A stretch of 64,000 bases of DNA, taken from the NCBI GenBank assembly GCA_051530055.1, contig CM121342.1, positions 1,240,001 through 1,304,000 on the forward strand. Reading direction: 5' to 3'. Both the position numbers and the translations under genes were made by a program. Positions 35,946 through 48,500 of the stretch are shown piece by piece. This DNA is from Neoechinorhynchus agilis. Taxonomy: Eukaryota > Acanthocephala. Within the stretch, counting starts at the first letter, position 1; each line of letters begins with the position of its first letter. The notes beneath the pieces were generated by a model. The model searched no databases and was not told the origin of the DNA. It saw only the letters and a program-made list of their open reading frames with translations.

Positions 35946-36800
35946 TGAAGTTTCCTGTAATTCTCTACTGTACCGGTCAAGTCGACATGGATGCGTTTAC
36001 AGAGTCTAATCAAAGGCACCTCCTGAATCTTGGGCCGTAATGCTTGACATTTTCCATACGTCCTAACATCATGGTCGATGTCTTTATCCATCTACGGCCC
36101 TTTTGAAACCACAATCCGTTGCAACCACATCAAAATACGGTTTTCCACTGACACCTCTAACCTTCGGTAGAAATATGGCCATAATTCTTTACCCAACGTG
36201 CTTGGCCATCCTGATATGACGAATTCTTTTATCCCACTCAGCTCCTTGTCTTTTTTAAAAGTTAGTACTAAAGCCTCAGTGGTAATGTTAAAACGCTCTT
36301 TCTGCTCCTCCTGGATCACATGGATAAGGTCTTCTGATTGTTCGTTACTCGATGCCTTCTAATCGGCCATTCTCGATAATGTATCTGATACGTTGTTATC
36401 GTATCCCCGTATGTGGATAATTCGATTCTGCTGTTCGTCATTTTGGAAAGATCGCGATCATTCGCGAAGATGAACTGCAACGGTTTGTGATCGGTCTTCA
36501 GAGTGGACAGCCTGCCGAACAAATATTGACGGAAACGCTCCGCTTCAAATACTATTGCTAGTGCTTAGCGTTCAATTGGTGCATGATGCTCTCAGACTCT
36601 TTTAACAGCCTTGACGCATCTTCAAACATCAGTACCAACGGTAAGTCCGTAGAATATGGGATCAATAGTTCTAGATTCTCGTTCACTCTTACTATCTTGG
36701 CCGGAATATCAAGACCCATCTCGATGATCCATGGGAGCCCGAACAATGGCATATCTATTCCCGGTACCCTTGTTACTCGCATTCGTCGTGTGACTGTGAC
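35891..36800 (-). mobile_element. Ty3/gypsy LTR retrotransposon fossil
   Basis: Minus-strand parts in order are a protease-end-like segment, RNase H (FGRLSTLKTDHKPLQFIF, the TDHKPL hallmark) and the front of integrase (zinc-binding region and start of the catalytic core). The reverse transcriptase is absent and no terminal repeats were seen. The element is a partial, broken copy with several interruptions and looks old. Confidence 0.7.
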
Positions 36801-38825
36801 TATGCCTGTCTATATTAGACAAATGCCACCATCCCCTCCGAACTCCTGATAAAAGCTGGTTGCTTCATTTTGCATTCGTTAAGTTGTAATCGACGATGTA
36901 AGAGCGCGAGTCAGGTCGGAGCCGGAGCAACTCAAGGGCAATGATTGCGTTTTCTACTCTGTACCTGCAAGGACTGTGACTATGTCGATATTGGACAAAT
37001 GCCACAATCCCCTCCGAACTCCTGATAAAAGCTGGTAGCTTCATTTTGCATTCGTTAAGTTGTAATCGACGATGTGAGAGAGCATGTCAAGTCTTAGCCG
37101 GAGCAACTCAAGGGAAATTATTGCGTGGTCTACTCAGTATCCTGCAAGGACTGTGACCATGTCAACATTGGACAAATGCCACAATCCCCGCCGAACTCCT
37201 GATAAAAGCTGGTCGCTTCATTCTGCACTCGTTAGGTTGTAATCGACGATGTGAGATAGCATGTCAAGTCGATGCCGGAGCAACTCAAGGGCAATTATTG
37301 CGTGGTCTACTCAGTATCCTGCAAGGACTGTGACCATGTCAACATTGGACAAATGCCACAATCCCCGCCGAACTCCTGATAAAAGCTGGTCGCTTCATTC
37401 TGCACTCGTTAGAATCGACGATGTGAGAAGCATGTCAAGTCGATGCCGGAGCAACTCAAGGGAATATTGCGTGGTCTACTCAGTATCCTGCAAGGACTGT
37501 GACCATGTCAATTGGACAAATGCCACAATCCCCGCCGAACTCCTGATAAAAGCTGGTCGCTTCATTCTGCACTCGTAGGTTGTAATCGACGATGTGAGAA
37601 GCATGTCAAGTCGAGCCGGCAACTCAAGGGCAATATTGCGTTTCTCTCAGTATCCTGCAAGGACTGTGACATGTCAATTGGCAAATGCCACAACCCCGAC
37701 ATAAAAGCTGGTCGTTCATTCTGCCTGTGTGGTGTGGTTCAAGTCGGCCGGCAGCAAGGTGTGACATGTCAATCCCCGCCGAACTCCTGATAAAAGCTGG
37801 TCGCTTCATTCTGCACTCGTTAGGTTGTAATCGACGATGTGAGATAGCATGTCAAGTCGATGCCGGAGCAACTCAAGGGCAATAATTGCGTTGTCTACTC
37901 AGTATCCTGCGAGGACTGTGACTATGTCGATATTGGACAAATGCCACAATCCCGGCCGAACTCCTGATAAAAGCTGGTCGCTTCATTCTGCACTCGTTAG
38001 GTTATAATCGACGATGTGCGAGAGCATGTCAAGTCGAAGCCGGAGCAACTCAAGGGCAATGATTGCGTTTTCTGCTCAGTATCCTGCAAGGATGTGACAT
38101 GTCATATTGACAATGCCACAATCCCCGATGATAAAAGCTGGTCGTTTTTGGATTGCGTTTTTGCTCAGTATCCTGCAAGGACTGTGACCATGTCTATATT
38201 GGACAAATGCCACAATCCCCATCGGACTCCTGATAAAAGCTGGTCGTTTCATTCTGCACTCGTTAGGTTGTAATCGACGATGTGAGAGCGCGAGTCAGGT
38301 CGGGGCCGGAGCAGCAAGGATTGTGACCATGTCATTGGACAATCCACAATCCCGCCGTGCTTTATTCTTCGCTCGCTAGGTGGAATTGACGATGTGAGAG
38401 GGTGGTATATTGGACGAATCCCACAACCCCCGCCGAACTGATAAAAGCTGGTCGCTTCATTCTGCGCTCGCTAGGTGGAATTCGACGATGTGAGAGAGCA
38501 TGTCAAGTCGAAGCCGAGGCAACTCAAGGGCAATGATTGCGTTTTCTGCTCAGTGTCCTGCAAGGACTGTGACCATGTCGATATTGGACAAATACCACAA
38601 TCCCCATCGGACTCCTGATAAAAGCTGGTCGCTTTATTCTTCGCTCGCTAGGTGGAATTCGACGATGTGAGAGAGCATTTCAAGTGGAAGCCGAGGCAAC
38701 TCAAGGGCAATGATTGCGTTTTCTGCTCAGTACCCTGCAAGGACTGTGACCATGTCTATATTGGACAAATGCCACAATCCCTGCCGAACTCCTGATAAAA
38801 GATGGTCGCTTCATTCTGCACTAAG
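36800..38825 (+). repeat. Tandem array (about 176-bp unit) made from a Penelope GIY-YIG endonuclease fragment
   Basis: Units share CTCCTGATAAAAGCTGGT at about 36,841, 37,018, 37,197 and 37,372, then more irregularly to 38,825, giving about 11-12 copies; the middle (37.6-37.8 kb and 38.1-38.4 kb) is eroded by small deletions. In plus frame the units encode CVVYSVSCKDCDHVNIGQM, clearly the same start of the GIY-YIG domain as the relic at 35.4 kb (CVVYSIPCKDCDQVYVGQT). Only this front part of the domain, plus about 90 bp of other sequence, makes up the unit. Confidence 0.85.
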
Positions 38826-39530
38826 CGGCTATTAAATAATATTATCAAAAACGAAAAAATCTTAAATAGATAAAGCCAACTATACTCGCATTGCTAAGAT
38901 TTTATCTTTAAAATGTTGCTAATTGACGAAGTTAAAACACGAATGTAACCGCTTCATCGTTTTTCTAAAAGAATGTATTTAAAATCTAAAAAATTTTTTA
39001 ACGTAATTACGTAAAAACTATTTATTTTAAATAAATACAAATTTTTTTTTGTTTGCCGTGACGGTTCATTAAAAAAATTAGCCAAAGAAAATACTCAGAT
39101 AGGACATCAACTTATTAATTGTGTAATGCAGTGCTAAATGCGAACCGTTATTTTTTCGCATATTAAAACCTATTATAAAACGATTATTCGGCAAAATTAG
39201 ATTATTTTTGCGTTTCAATATTCTAGATTTGCATAATTAAAAGTACAAGTGGAACAAATGTTCTTTAAAAATATTTCAACAGCTGCGCCGTGATTTTATT
39301 TTGGATAGAATTATAAGACATTGTGACATTTTTGAAAATCGCATATTTATCAATCAGTAAAATAATTTTTTACACTTTTTACATTAAAAATTTAAAAAGC
39401 TTAACATGTTTTTTGTGCCGCAGCAGTAAATAAAATAACAAGTTACAATAATCCTAAATGAAACTCCTTTTTTAAATGATCTCCGCAACTAAGATGCACA
39501 TTCCAATTATCTTCTTCACAGTAATTATCT
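38826..39530. other. AT-rich spacer
   Basis: Very AT-rich, no supported gene. It forms the region downstream of the dynein gene, whose stop is at 39,531-39,533. Confidence 0.45.
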
Positions 39531-42500
39531 TCAGCACTCATTGTAAAATGTACGATTAGATCGGATTCTATACTCTCGTCGTAAAAATAAATTTAAACAA
39601 TTAAAACTACCTGCTGACAAAATCTCGTGTTGCAGTGTTGGTTTCTTCGTGTGATATAAAGGCAGAACAATACGTCGATAGGTTGCTTGTAGCTTTTTAT
39701 CGATCGAAAAAAGACATAATTGTGGCACCTTAAAAGAACCCAGAATGTCATTTTCCTCCACTTTAAAATCTGAATTCATCTTCGCATTGTGTAATAGTAT
39801 TCCGTCGATTAAAACTCCTAAAAGTAAACATTGAAGTTAAGGTAAGTACACAATCAATGTTATTTGCCTTGTTGAACTCTAGATAAAATATAATCAACTT
39901 CTGATTTGTCCGCATTTGAAATGTCGACCCAATCGATCGCAATTGCATCCATCGTATCAGTACCAATCTCAGTGATGCATTCCTTCGCCGTAGTTATCAG
40001 ATCAACTGTTTCTTTGTCTTTATTAGGTAATGCGTCCTGCAATATTTCACTGGCATAAAGCATAAGTTCGGATTCGGTTTGTTTGAACATTTGGGCAACT
40101 GTATCAACTTTCCAATGAAGCTTAGCGTTCAGATTCTCCAATTGTGTGCGGAAACAAAAAGTAAGTTGATAATTCGAGGATTTTAGTTGTGATAAGAATA
40201 GCTGAGGGCGTATGATCCTCTGGAGATTTAGCATGTATATTCCACGAGCTGATAAAGAATAACGAAGATAGGAGATTCGTTTTTCGATGTCTTCACAAAA
40301 TTCAGATATTGACGTTTCATGGCTCATCTTTAAATTATTTAGCCATTTATGTGGAACTCTATCATTTTTAACGTCGTGTATAAGCGCCTTCGCGCTTTTA
40401 TTAATTTTATATTTTCCCTAAATTGAAATGGTTAAACTATTGAGCAAAAGTCTAAAATTTATCCTTCCCTGTACATATATGACTGTTTTATTTTAAGAAT
40501 TTAGAATAAAAATTCGTATGAATTTAACACAAATTAAAAGAAACTTAAGGTTATGAATTTAAATCATTGAAAAGTTCGATGTATTTAAGAGACGATTCAA
40601 AGATTACCTTCAATTTGAAAATAACGTCTTCGGTTTCTTTTATACATCCGAAAATAATCCTCAACAGTAATTCGCACTCATCTACGAAGACGCTCCTCGT
40701 TGGTCGCTTTTCGACATCATTAAAAGTGATTTGAAGCGATGGAGGTATAGTGTTTTTTAATTTTTGCAATAATGCCATAATCGTCGTTAAGATGTCACTT
40801 TTATCAACTAACGTACTAAATGATTTTTCTGCACTACGCGATGGCTGCTAAAATTAACTCAATAATGTTTTGTAAAAATGAAAATACTTTTACCTCAGCT
40901 TCAGGTTTAGAGTTTCCTAAAGTCAACTCGCGTTGATATTTCTTAACTTCATTTCGAATTTTCAATGGTATAAATAACTTAATATGTTTCCTATTTTCTC
41001 GATAATATTGCAATCCACTTAATGAGCTTGTTCCTGGCCTAATGTTAGACATGGATAAATCCGATATTGTCCGTTGGATATTTTTAAGAATAGATTCAAG
41101 AACATAAGAGTTCGGGCGTTGTTGTGATTGTAAGATCACTCGCGTATTAGTGTTTCGAATAAGCTCAACAATCATATCCTTGAAATTATTGCAATCGATG
41201 CATTCAATCCACATTAAATACTGATCGATGGAACCATAGACTTTAAAGAAATCACAATGTAGAATACGACGACAAAGCTCAACGTTCATGAAAAATGAAA
41301 CCAATGCAAATTTTGATAGATCATTGCAAGGCTAAAATAAATTTTTATTTAGATCCCTTGCAAGTAAATTAATTTGACCTTTAGAACGATTCGTTTGAAC
41401 AATCCATTTCTTTCCAGGAAATGCATAATGCACTCTTCATCTATAGAAAAATGTTCATACTTGACGATTACTCGATTTACTGGAATAAACGGCGATAAAT
41501 TCTGCTCGTTAGTGAACAATTTTATCTTAAACCATTTAGGAAAATTTTTAGTGAATATAAATTGATTTAAGGATTCAGTCATCATATAAATTTGAGCATT
41601 GTTGCTAAAACCAATAAATCCGAGCTGGCAGTGATTTTCTAACGCGTATTCTATTGCATATAGCAATGTTTTGAAATCATTTCTTTCCAGAATAATTTTC
41701 AGCTTTTTTTGACGATCACCGGTCCCAACTTTTCCACCAAAATACCAAAGTTCCGCGCCAAATGGGACTTCAAGTAGATTTGTACAAATATTCTCATATT
41801 CTCCATTTGCACCAACATGAAGTACCAAAATGTTTTCGCCTGATAAAGTTTTGAACAACGGATCTCTTAGGACACTTCTATCCGTTTCCTGAATTATTAT
41901 TTCCAATGCAGAATTCTCTACATCGTTCAACCTAAGATTATCAATGCTTTTCGTTTTGAAAAAATCCCTTATGCATTTTTCAATGCTTTGGTGAATAGTG
42001 TCCGGTTGAATAGCTCGTAAAATACATAATTTTTGGAGGACATTAATTTCCTTATACATTCCTGGAAGCTCACAATATGCAGGTTCCTATAATGTCAGTA
42101 GGCTTATTGTTCAAAAAACATAGAGCACTTACGTTTGCCTCAATAACTGATGTCCAATCATCGGGATTTTTTAAAATGGCATTGACTATCGGCTTCAATC
42201 CAGGCAACGTTGCTACTTTCCACAACTCAATCTGAATATTGCTTGGAATATTTTCCACCATTTTCACTGCCTCTTCAGTTTCTATTGCTTTTCCATCAAG
42301 AATGTAATTTAGGTATAGACCGCAGTTTTCTGATACGTGATTAAAATCGAGAACAGTCTTCATCAGAATTAGACCGAATCGTATCTTTTTGAGATGGGGT
42401 TAGTTCAGGTTTATGCTTTTATGAAAGGGCTAATGCTAGATGAACATTTTCAGTCATTTACTTCTCACGTGAATTTGGAGTATTGTGGATGTCAATGGTA

Positions 42501-45500
42501 ATTTTACATTTTTTGTGAAAAGATTAGAATCAAATTTTCAGCTTTTTTTTGCATTTTCTCCTACAAAGTTTACTGAAGATTATAATCAGACATCGTACTC
42601 TGTAATCGATGTTATTTAACTCGCACCATTTATGCCTAATATAATGACAAAAATATTGGTGGAATTTTTCCTCATCGTGTTTTTCTTAATATTTCATTAG
42701 TATGAAGATCTTACCTGATGATGAAGTTTCATTTGTTCGCCATAAAATTCAAACATTCTTAAGCAAAGCATTAGCTGATGATTCCGCAAAATGCTATCTT
42801 GTTGACACCTGGCATTATTCTTCATCCGCAAAACAGCTTTATGCAAAGGCAAAAGGTGATCATTGATTCTTAATTTCAAGCAAGGATATTGGGTTTTGAA
42901 TTCATCAAGACATGAAAGTGATGCAAGAATAAAATCAGTAAATGGCGCATAACTCGTGATCGACTTGTTGATTTTTCCCAAGTATTGAATGGCTATATTC
43001 TATAAAGAAATGATTTCCTTTTTTTCGAAAAAAAAGAACTTACAGATTTACTTTCTAACTGACAAAGGTAGGCAAACTTTTCTTGTAAAAAAGTAGGAAA
43101 TTTTTCGTCGCTATATTCAGAAATTAATTGATCCATTTCTTCAATTTCCATTCGGAGTTCCCTGGAAAAAATTTCATAATGAAAATCCTTTTATTTAGAC
43201 TAACCGATTAAAATTTATAATATCTCTAACGGTATTATTTCGCTCTTTTAGAAGATCTGAATTGAGCGTTTTAATGGTACAATCTTCTAAACAGGATGCA
43301 ATATTTGAAGGGCTCGTAGTGACATTAATCATAGTATACGACTGCGCGAAGCAAACATCAAGGTTATGTGGAGAATCTTCAACCAATAAAATTATTTTCT
43401 TTATTTGGGTATCTTTTTGGCTGCTACTAAGATTAAATGGGTCCAAATCTTTTAACTCGTGTAAAACATCGTTTGCCATTTGAGTGCTTTCGATTTCTAG
43501 ACAAACAATTTCATCTTTAATCGAAGCGTTAAATTGCTCTTTTGTTGGAATGAAACAAAGTCGTTGGACGCTTGCATCCGGAAATACTTGCTTTATCAAA
43601 TCAACATAAAGTCGTTCGCAGTCAAACACGACAGAGACCGAGGCATGCCTAATCAATGTAATTTTTAGTACAGACAAATAAAAAAATACATACTGAATTA
43701 TAAACATATCCTGACATTGCCTTGGGTGAGCGATCAAACCGATGGCACTGTTTCCACTCTGATTTCGGATAAAATCAATAAAGTCAAAATTAATTTGGAA
43801 TAGTTCGTAGGCGTCCTTTTTCCATTTATTGATAAATTTCTGAAACAAAGCTTATTTGAAAAAGAAACCAAGAAAACAAACCTCGCGCTCTGATTCGTCA
43901 AAATTAGCCAAAAGTCCATTCAAAAGTCCACAGAAAATACATTTCAACATTTCTTCTTTCAGATTGCCTATTGCAAATCGATCACGAATTTGTTTATATT
44001 CTTCTAAAATATCCATCGCGTTGCTGTAATTGTCAAGTATATCCTTTAACTCTGACATCTGCATAAAATTTTAGAATATAATTAAAGCCTAGAAAAATTA
44101 CCTTCTTTGTCGAATTTTGTTCAATCTTCTCCAAATGCGCAATATATCTCTCGTGATTATCAATATCAGTTAAAATCATGGAATAAACTCTATTATCGTG
44201 CAATTTTTGTAGGTTGGGCTCACAAATTTTTTTTAAATATTCCTGTTGTCGACGTTGTAGTGAGCTTTTCTTGACAATTCGATTCTTATGTTCAATCAGC
44301 AAGACGAGCCAATTAAATAAAATTTGAAGAGGCGATGCTTCTGCAACGTCATTTATCAATAAATTTGCCTCTTCTATTTTGACACTGAAGTAATTTAACT
44401 TTTCGAGGGACATTTCGGCCTATATCTCGGGATAGTTTCTAGTTGCACCGAAAATTATTTACCTCCCAGAATTCTTTTAACATGTATTCCAAAGCGGTAT
44501 TAGTTAGATAATCTTTAAAAGCAGCAACGTAATTTATCTTCCTTCCTTGCTTGTATTTTGAAGATATGAATATGTCGAAAAATTCGCAGAGTATTGAAAT
44601 ACGTAGGTCTTCTACTTGATATTTGCCTTCTTCAAATCGTTTAATAAGCTCCTTTAAAACAGGGTGTAAATATATGAAAAATATCTAGATTTTGCAAAAG
44701 TATTTGAGGATAATAATTGTAAATATGACTTCGAAATTTTTAATCACAGCATTCGCATTTTAGCAAGTACCTTGATATTTAGTTCAGCCATAAATTTACA
44801 GCCCCGAGGCTAGCTTAGGAAGCAAAATAACGGCTACCGTCATAATTGTGTTAGCAGGGAACCTTGTTTTTTAGACTGGTGATAAAATCTTTGTGTGAGT
44901 ACCTATTGATCCGTTAAAAGGCCACACTTAGACACAGAATACATGTAACCGGCTAGCCAGACTTCAAAGGGGGAAAAATTAAATAATTGGCCCAAAATTA
45001 AGAAATTAAAAAACTGGCCGAGTTTGTACATTCCGTAGTTGTGCCCACCACGATCGCCGGTTACTCACAACCAAATGATAAGAAATGCTTCGATGAATGG
45101 AGGAGGAAACTTACTGGTGAGTCCAATCTACCGGATGTATCTGAGGATCCGGAGGGAGTCGTACAAACTCATTACCGTATGGTTCAGAGTATTACGTGAT
45201 TTTATACGCTTCCCTGATCCAGATCAGTTTGCTGTGTCCAAGCAATAAAATTATCAGCCATGTTTAATTGACGATGATGCCTTCTCTGGGACGCCAGGTT
45301 CGTGGACACGATCGCAGCAAGCAACATAAAATTCGCCACCATTAAACCCGCGGGGAGCAGCAACTGCCGCTGCGAAACTTAAAAAGATTAAATACAGGGA
45401 TCTGAATCGAAATCATTATTTCGCCCCCTTTGGCGTCGAGACACTCGGGTCGTTTGGTACGGCGGTGCAGGACCTGGTCAAGCAATTGTCTAAGAGATTG

Positions 45501-48500
45501 AGACGAATCACTGGCGATCAGAGGGTAGGAGCATTCCTCCTACAAAACATTAGTCTGGCTGTGCAACGAGGGAACGCTGCATCCGTCCATTCAACCGTTA
45601 CAAAAGGACGGCAACTGAGTGGTCCAGAGCGGTAGTGTGAATGATTTCATGACATTTATATGAACTGGTTAGCCACACTTCAAAAGACTTACTGATATGT
45701 TGATTAGCTCTCGTAATTGTAAGAATTTAGTTTGACAATCGCTGATCAAAACTTCCTCTTCACTGATTTTTTTGGAAATAACCTCCAAATCAGAATAAAT
45801 ATCGTCGATTTCGTTCGAAAGTGCAAGCATTTCCTAAAAGTACAGTTTCGCTTAAGAGTTTTTCATGGAAAGAACAAACCTTTTCAACCTGTATGCGAGA
45901 TTTGACTAAATCTTCTATTTCACTGCGCGAATGCCCAATACGCTCAAAATTTACTCGCGTAGTCTGAATCAATGATTCCATCTTTTGTTTAGCTTCATTA
46001 AGTGTTTGTTTCATCCATTTTAGCCGATCAATTATTACTTTCTCCACTGTCTCAAAAGTGTTATAACTAAAAATATTAGTCAAAAAATCGATGAAGATTT
46101 ATCATGAATATACATCAAAGGATCGAATAAAGCCTTTGTACATTCAAGAATATCGCGAATGTATTTTGAAACTGGTTTTGATCCACCTCGATCGACGACT
46201 GTTTCAATGCATCCGGCAATAAATTCTATGTAAGATTGGTCCATTTGCCATTGATGGGAGGCAAGAGAAGTTTTAATGTACAATTCAACTTCATCTTTTT
46301 TCCAGTCCTGTCTTATTTTCTTCTATTAAATATATAATAATCCAAAAAACTTACATCGAAGTCAACTCTTTCCAAACAACGATAAGTTGGGAATTCTTGA
46401 AAAATATTGTTTATTTCGAAACAATCAAGTATTATGCATATTTTTATATTTTTAAAGACAAAATTATTAAGCAGAATAAAATCTTCGAGCCAATGCGTCG
46501 TTGTTTCTCGTGTTCGGAGGTATAAACTGAAAATATCGAAAGTAAAATTAATACCGTAGGAACTTACGATTTTAACATGAGCTTCGGATCGTTGAGCTCT
46601 TTGGAAAAATTCGCATCAAGAAATTCTCTATTTGTTCCTTTGGTCAGTAAATTTATCAAAAGTTCTTTAAAGGCAAATCTTGTGTTCTGTTGAACGTTTA
46701 TATTTATTTGAAGGCAAATAAATTTCATTTACTTTGTTAAATTTACAGAAAAGCAAAATTGTGCTTTTAGTTGAGGCTGATACTCGACAATGTTCAAAAA
46801 TGCGCCGAAGGCAATCTTTTGTGTCTATTAACTATTAAACAAATGCTTTTAAAATTTTAAAGTTACATTGAACATCTTACCTCAACCGCATTTACTCCGG
46901 CTACGTAACAAGCAAGGCGGAACCCATCAAAGTATTGTCCTCCTACACATCCACTCACAATAATTCCATTTGATTGCGGATGTTTCAAGAGATTTACTAG
47001 CTGGTTGATAGCGTAAATTGTATTCCTTTGAACTTTTGTCATTAAATTTCGATTTTATTAAACAATTACTTACTCGGTTAAGATGTAATGGATTTTATTT
47101 TTATCAGTCTTATTGTACTTTTCGATGTTATTTTGAAGATTGTCTCTCAGAAGACGTATGTCCTCGACGACGTTTATTCTCGTCTTGTCGAGGATGAACG
47201 TGTGGACTTCCTTTGATTCCTCATTCGAGGCTGTGTTGCAAAATCGTTTATTGACTTCAGAAAACTAAAAAAATATTTAAACAATGAAAAACGTTTTCTG
47301 TCACCTCATTCTTCAAAAGTAATAATGGCATATACTCTTCTGAGCTGTTAGAAAGTAATAATAGTTTAAAAATCGATCTCATGAATAAACGATATGTATC
47401 CCCGACTCCATTTACGAAGCGTATAAGATTATCATTTTTTGTTATATATGATGAAATTATGCCTTTGGCCTGTAGAATGAGATCCGATAAGCCGCGATTG
47501 CTAAATACGAAATACGTTAAATATAATTGCGGTTGTTATACAATTTAAGAATAGGATACATCTTAATGGATTTTTTAATGAAATTTGCAATTTCCATAAT
47601 TATTCCACTGAGCGTTTACAATTTTTCCTTGCAACAACATAATACTCATAGAATGCCTGATAATTTTGAACATATAAAAATTAAGTTTTTGAATTTTATA
47701 AACGGTTACATTTTTGAAAATTCTCCAAAATCAATGAATTTAATTAAAATGAAAAATGCCACATTCTAATGATGCACTTGCTTATATCGAAATGGAGTTT
47801 TTCTAACTCTTTCTGTCAAGAATAAAGTATCGTTATAAATCATTTTTAATAAAAATTTCACGGTTAGATGGCTATAAATAGCGATTTGTTGTATATAAAA
47901 AAATATTAAAAATGTATTTGAAAACTTGGTTTTTACTAACATTTTATATTTAAACGTTAAATGATCAACCTTTTAACCGACAATCGCTAAATTTAACACC
48001 CAAAAACACTGCAATTTACATCCTGGAATTTTACTGAAATTTAGTGCGGAAAAAGCACTTTAAAAATTCAGCATACTGAATCACTTACGTCAAGCTTGAT
48101 ATGGATGACAAGCAATCCTTAACGGCAATTAGTAAGCTGCTCTCATCGAAATTTGCCATTTTAAAAATTGCAAAATGGCTTAAAAAGCGATTCGAGAATG
48201 TTTGTACTAAATATATAGACTACTTGACATTAGAACGGTAAGACAAACTTTTTTACCATTTAGATTAGTAGTTGCATTGCAGCAGAATAGATAATCTTTT
48301 GAATATGAATTGCGTGAAACGTCAATGTCGAGAACATTTCTTATTTTTTCCAAAGCACCAAATTCAGTTGATTCGCTGATATTATCGACAACAATTGCCT
48401 AAACACCATGACGATCTGTATAGAAAAAATTGTATGGATATACCTTTGACAATAAATTTGAACTTAATTTCTGAATAAATCGCATACCGACAACCGCATC

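Noticed and set aside
36800-38825. Genuine gene of 85-105 residues in the 176-bp array
   Set aside because: The frames are concatenated repeat units with repeated internal stops in other units; the only meaningful content is the repeated Penelope nuclease fragment.
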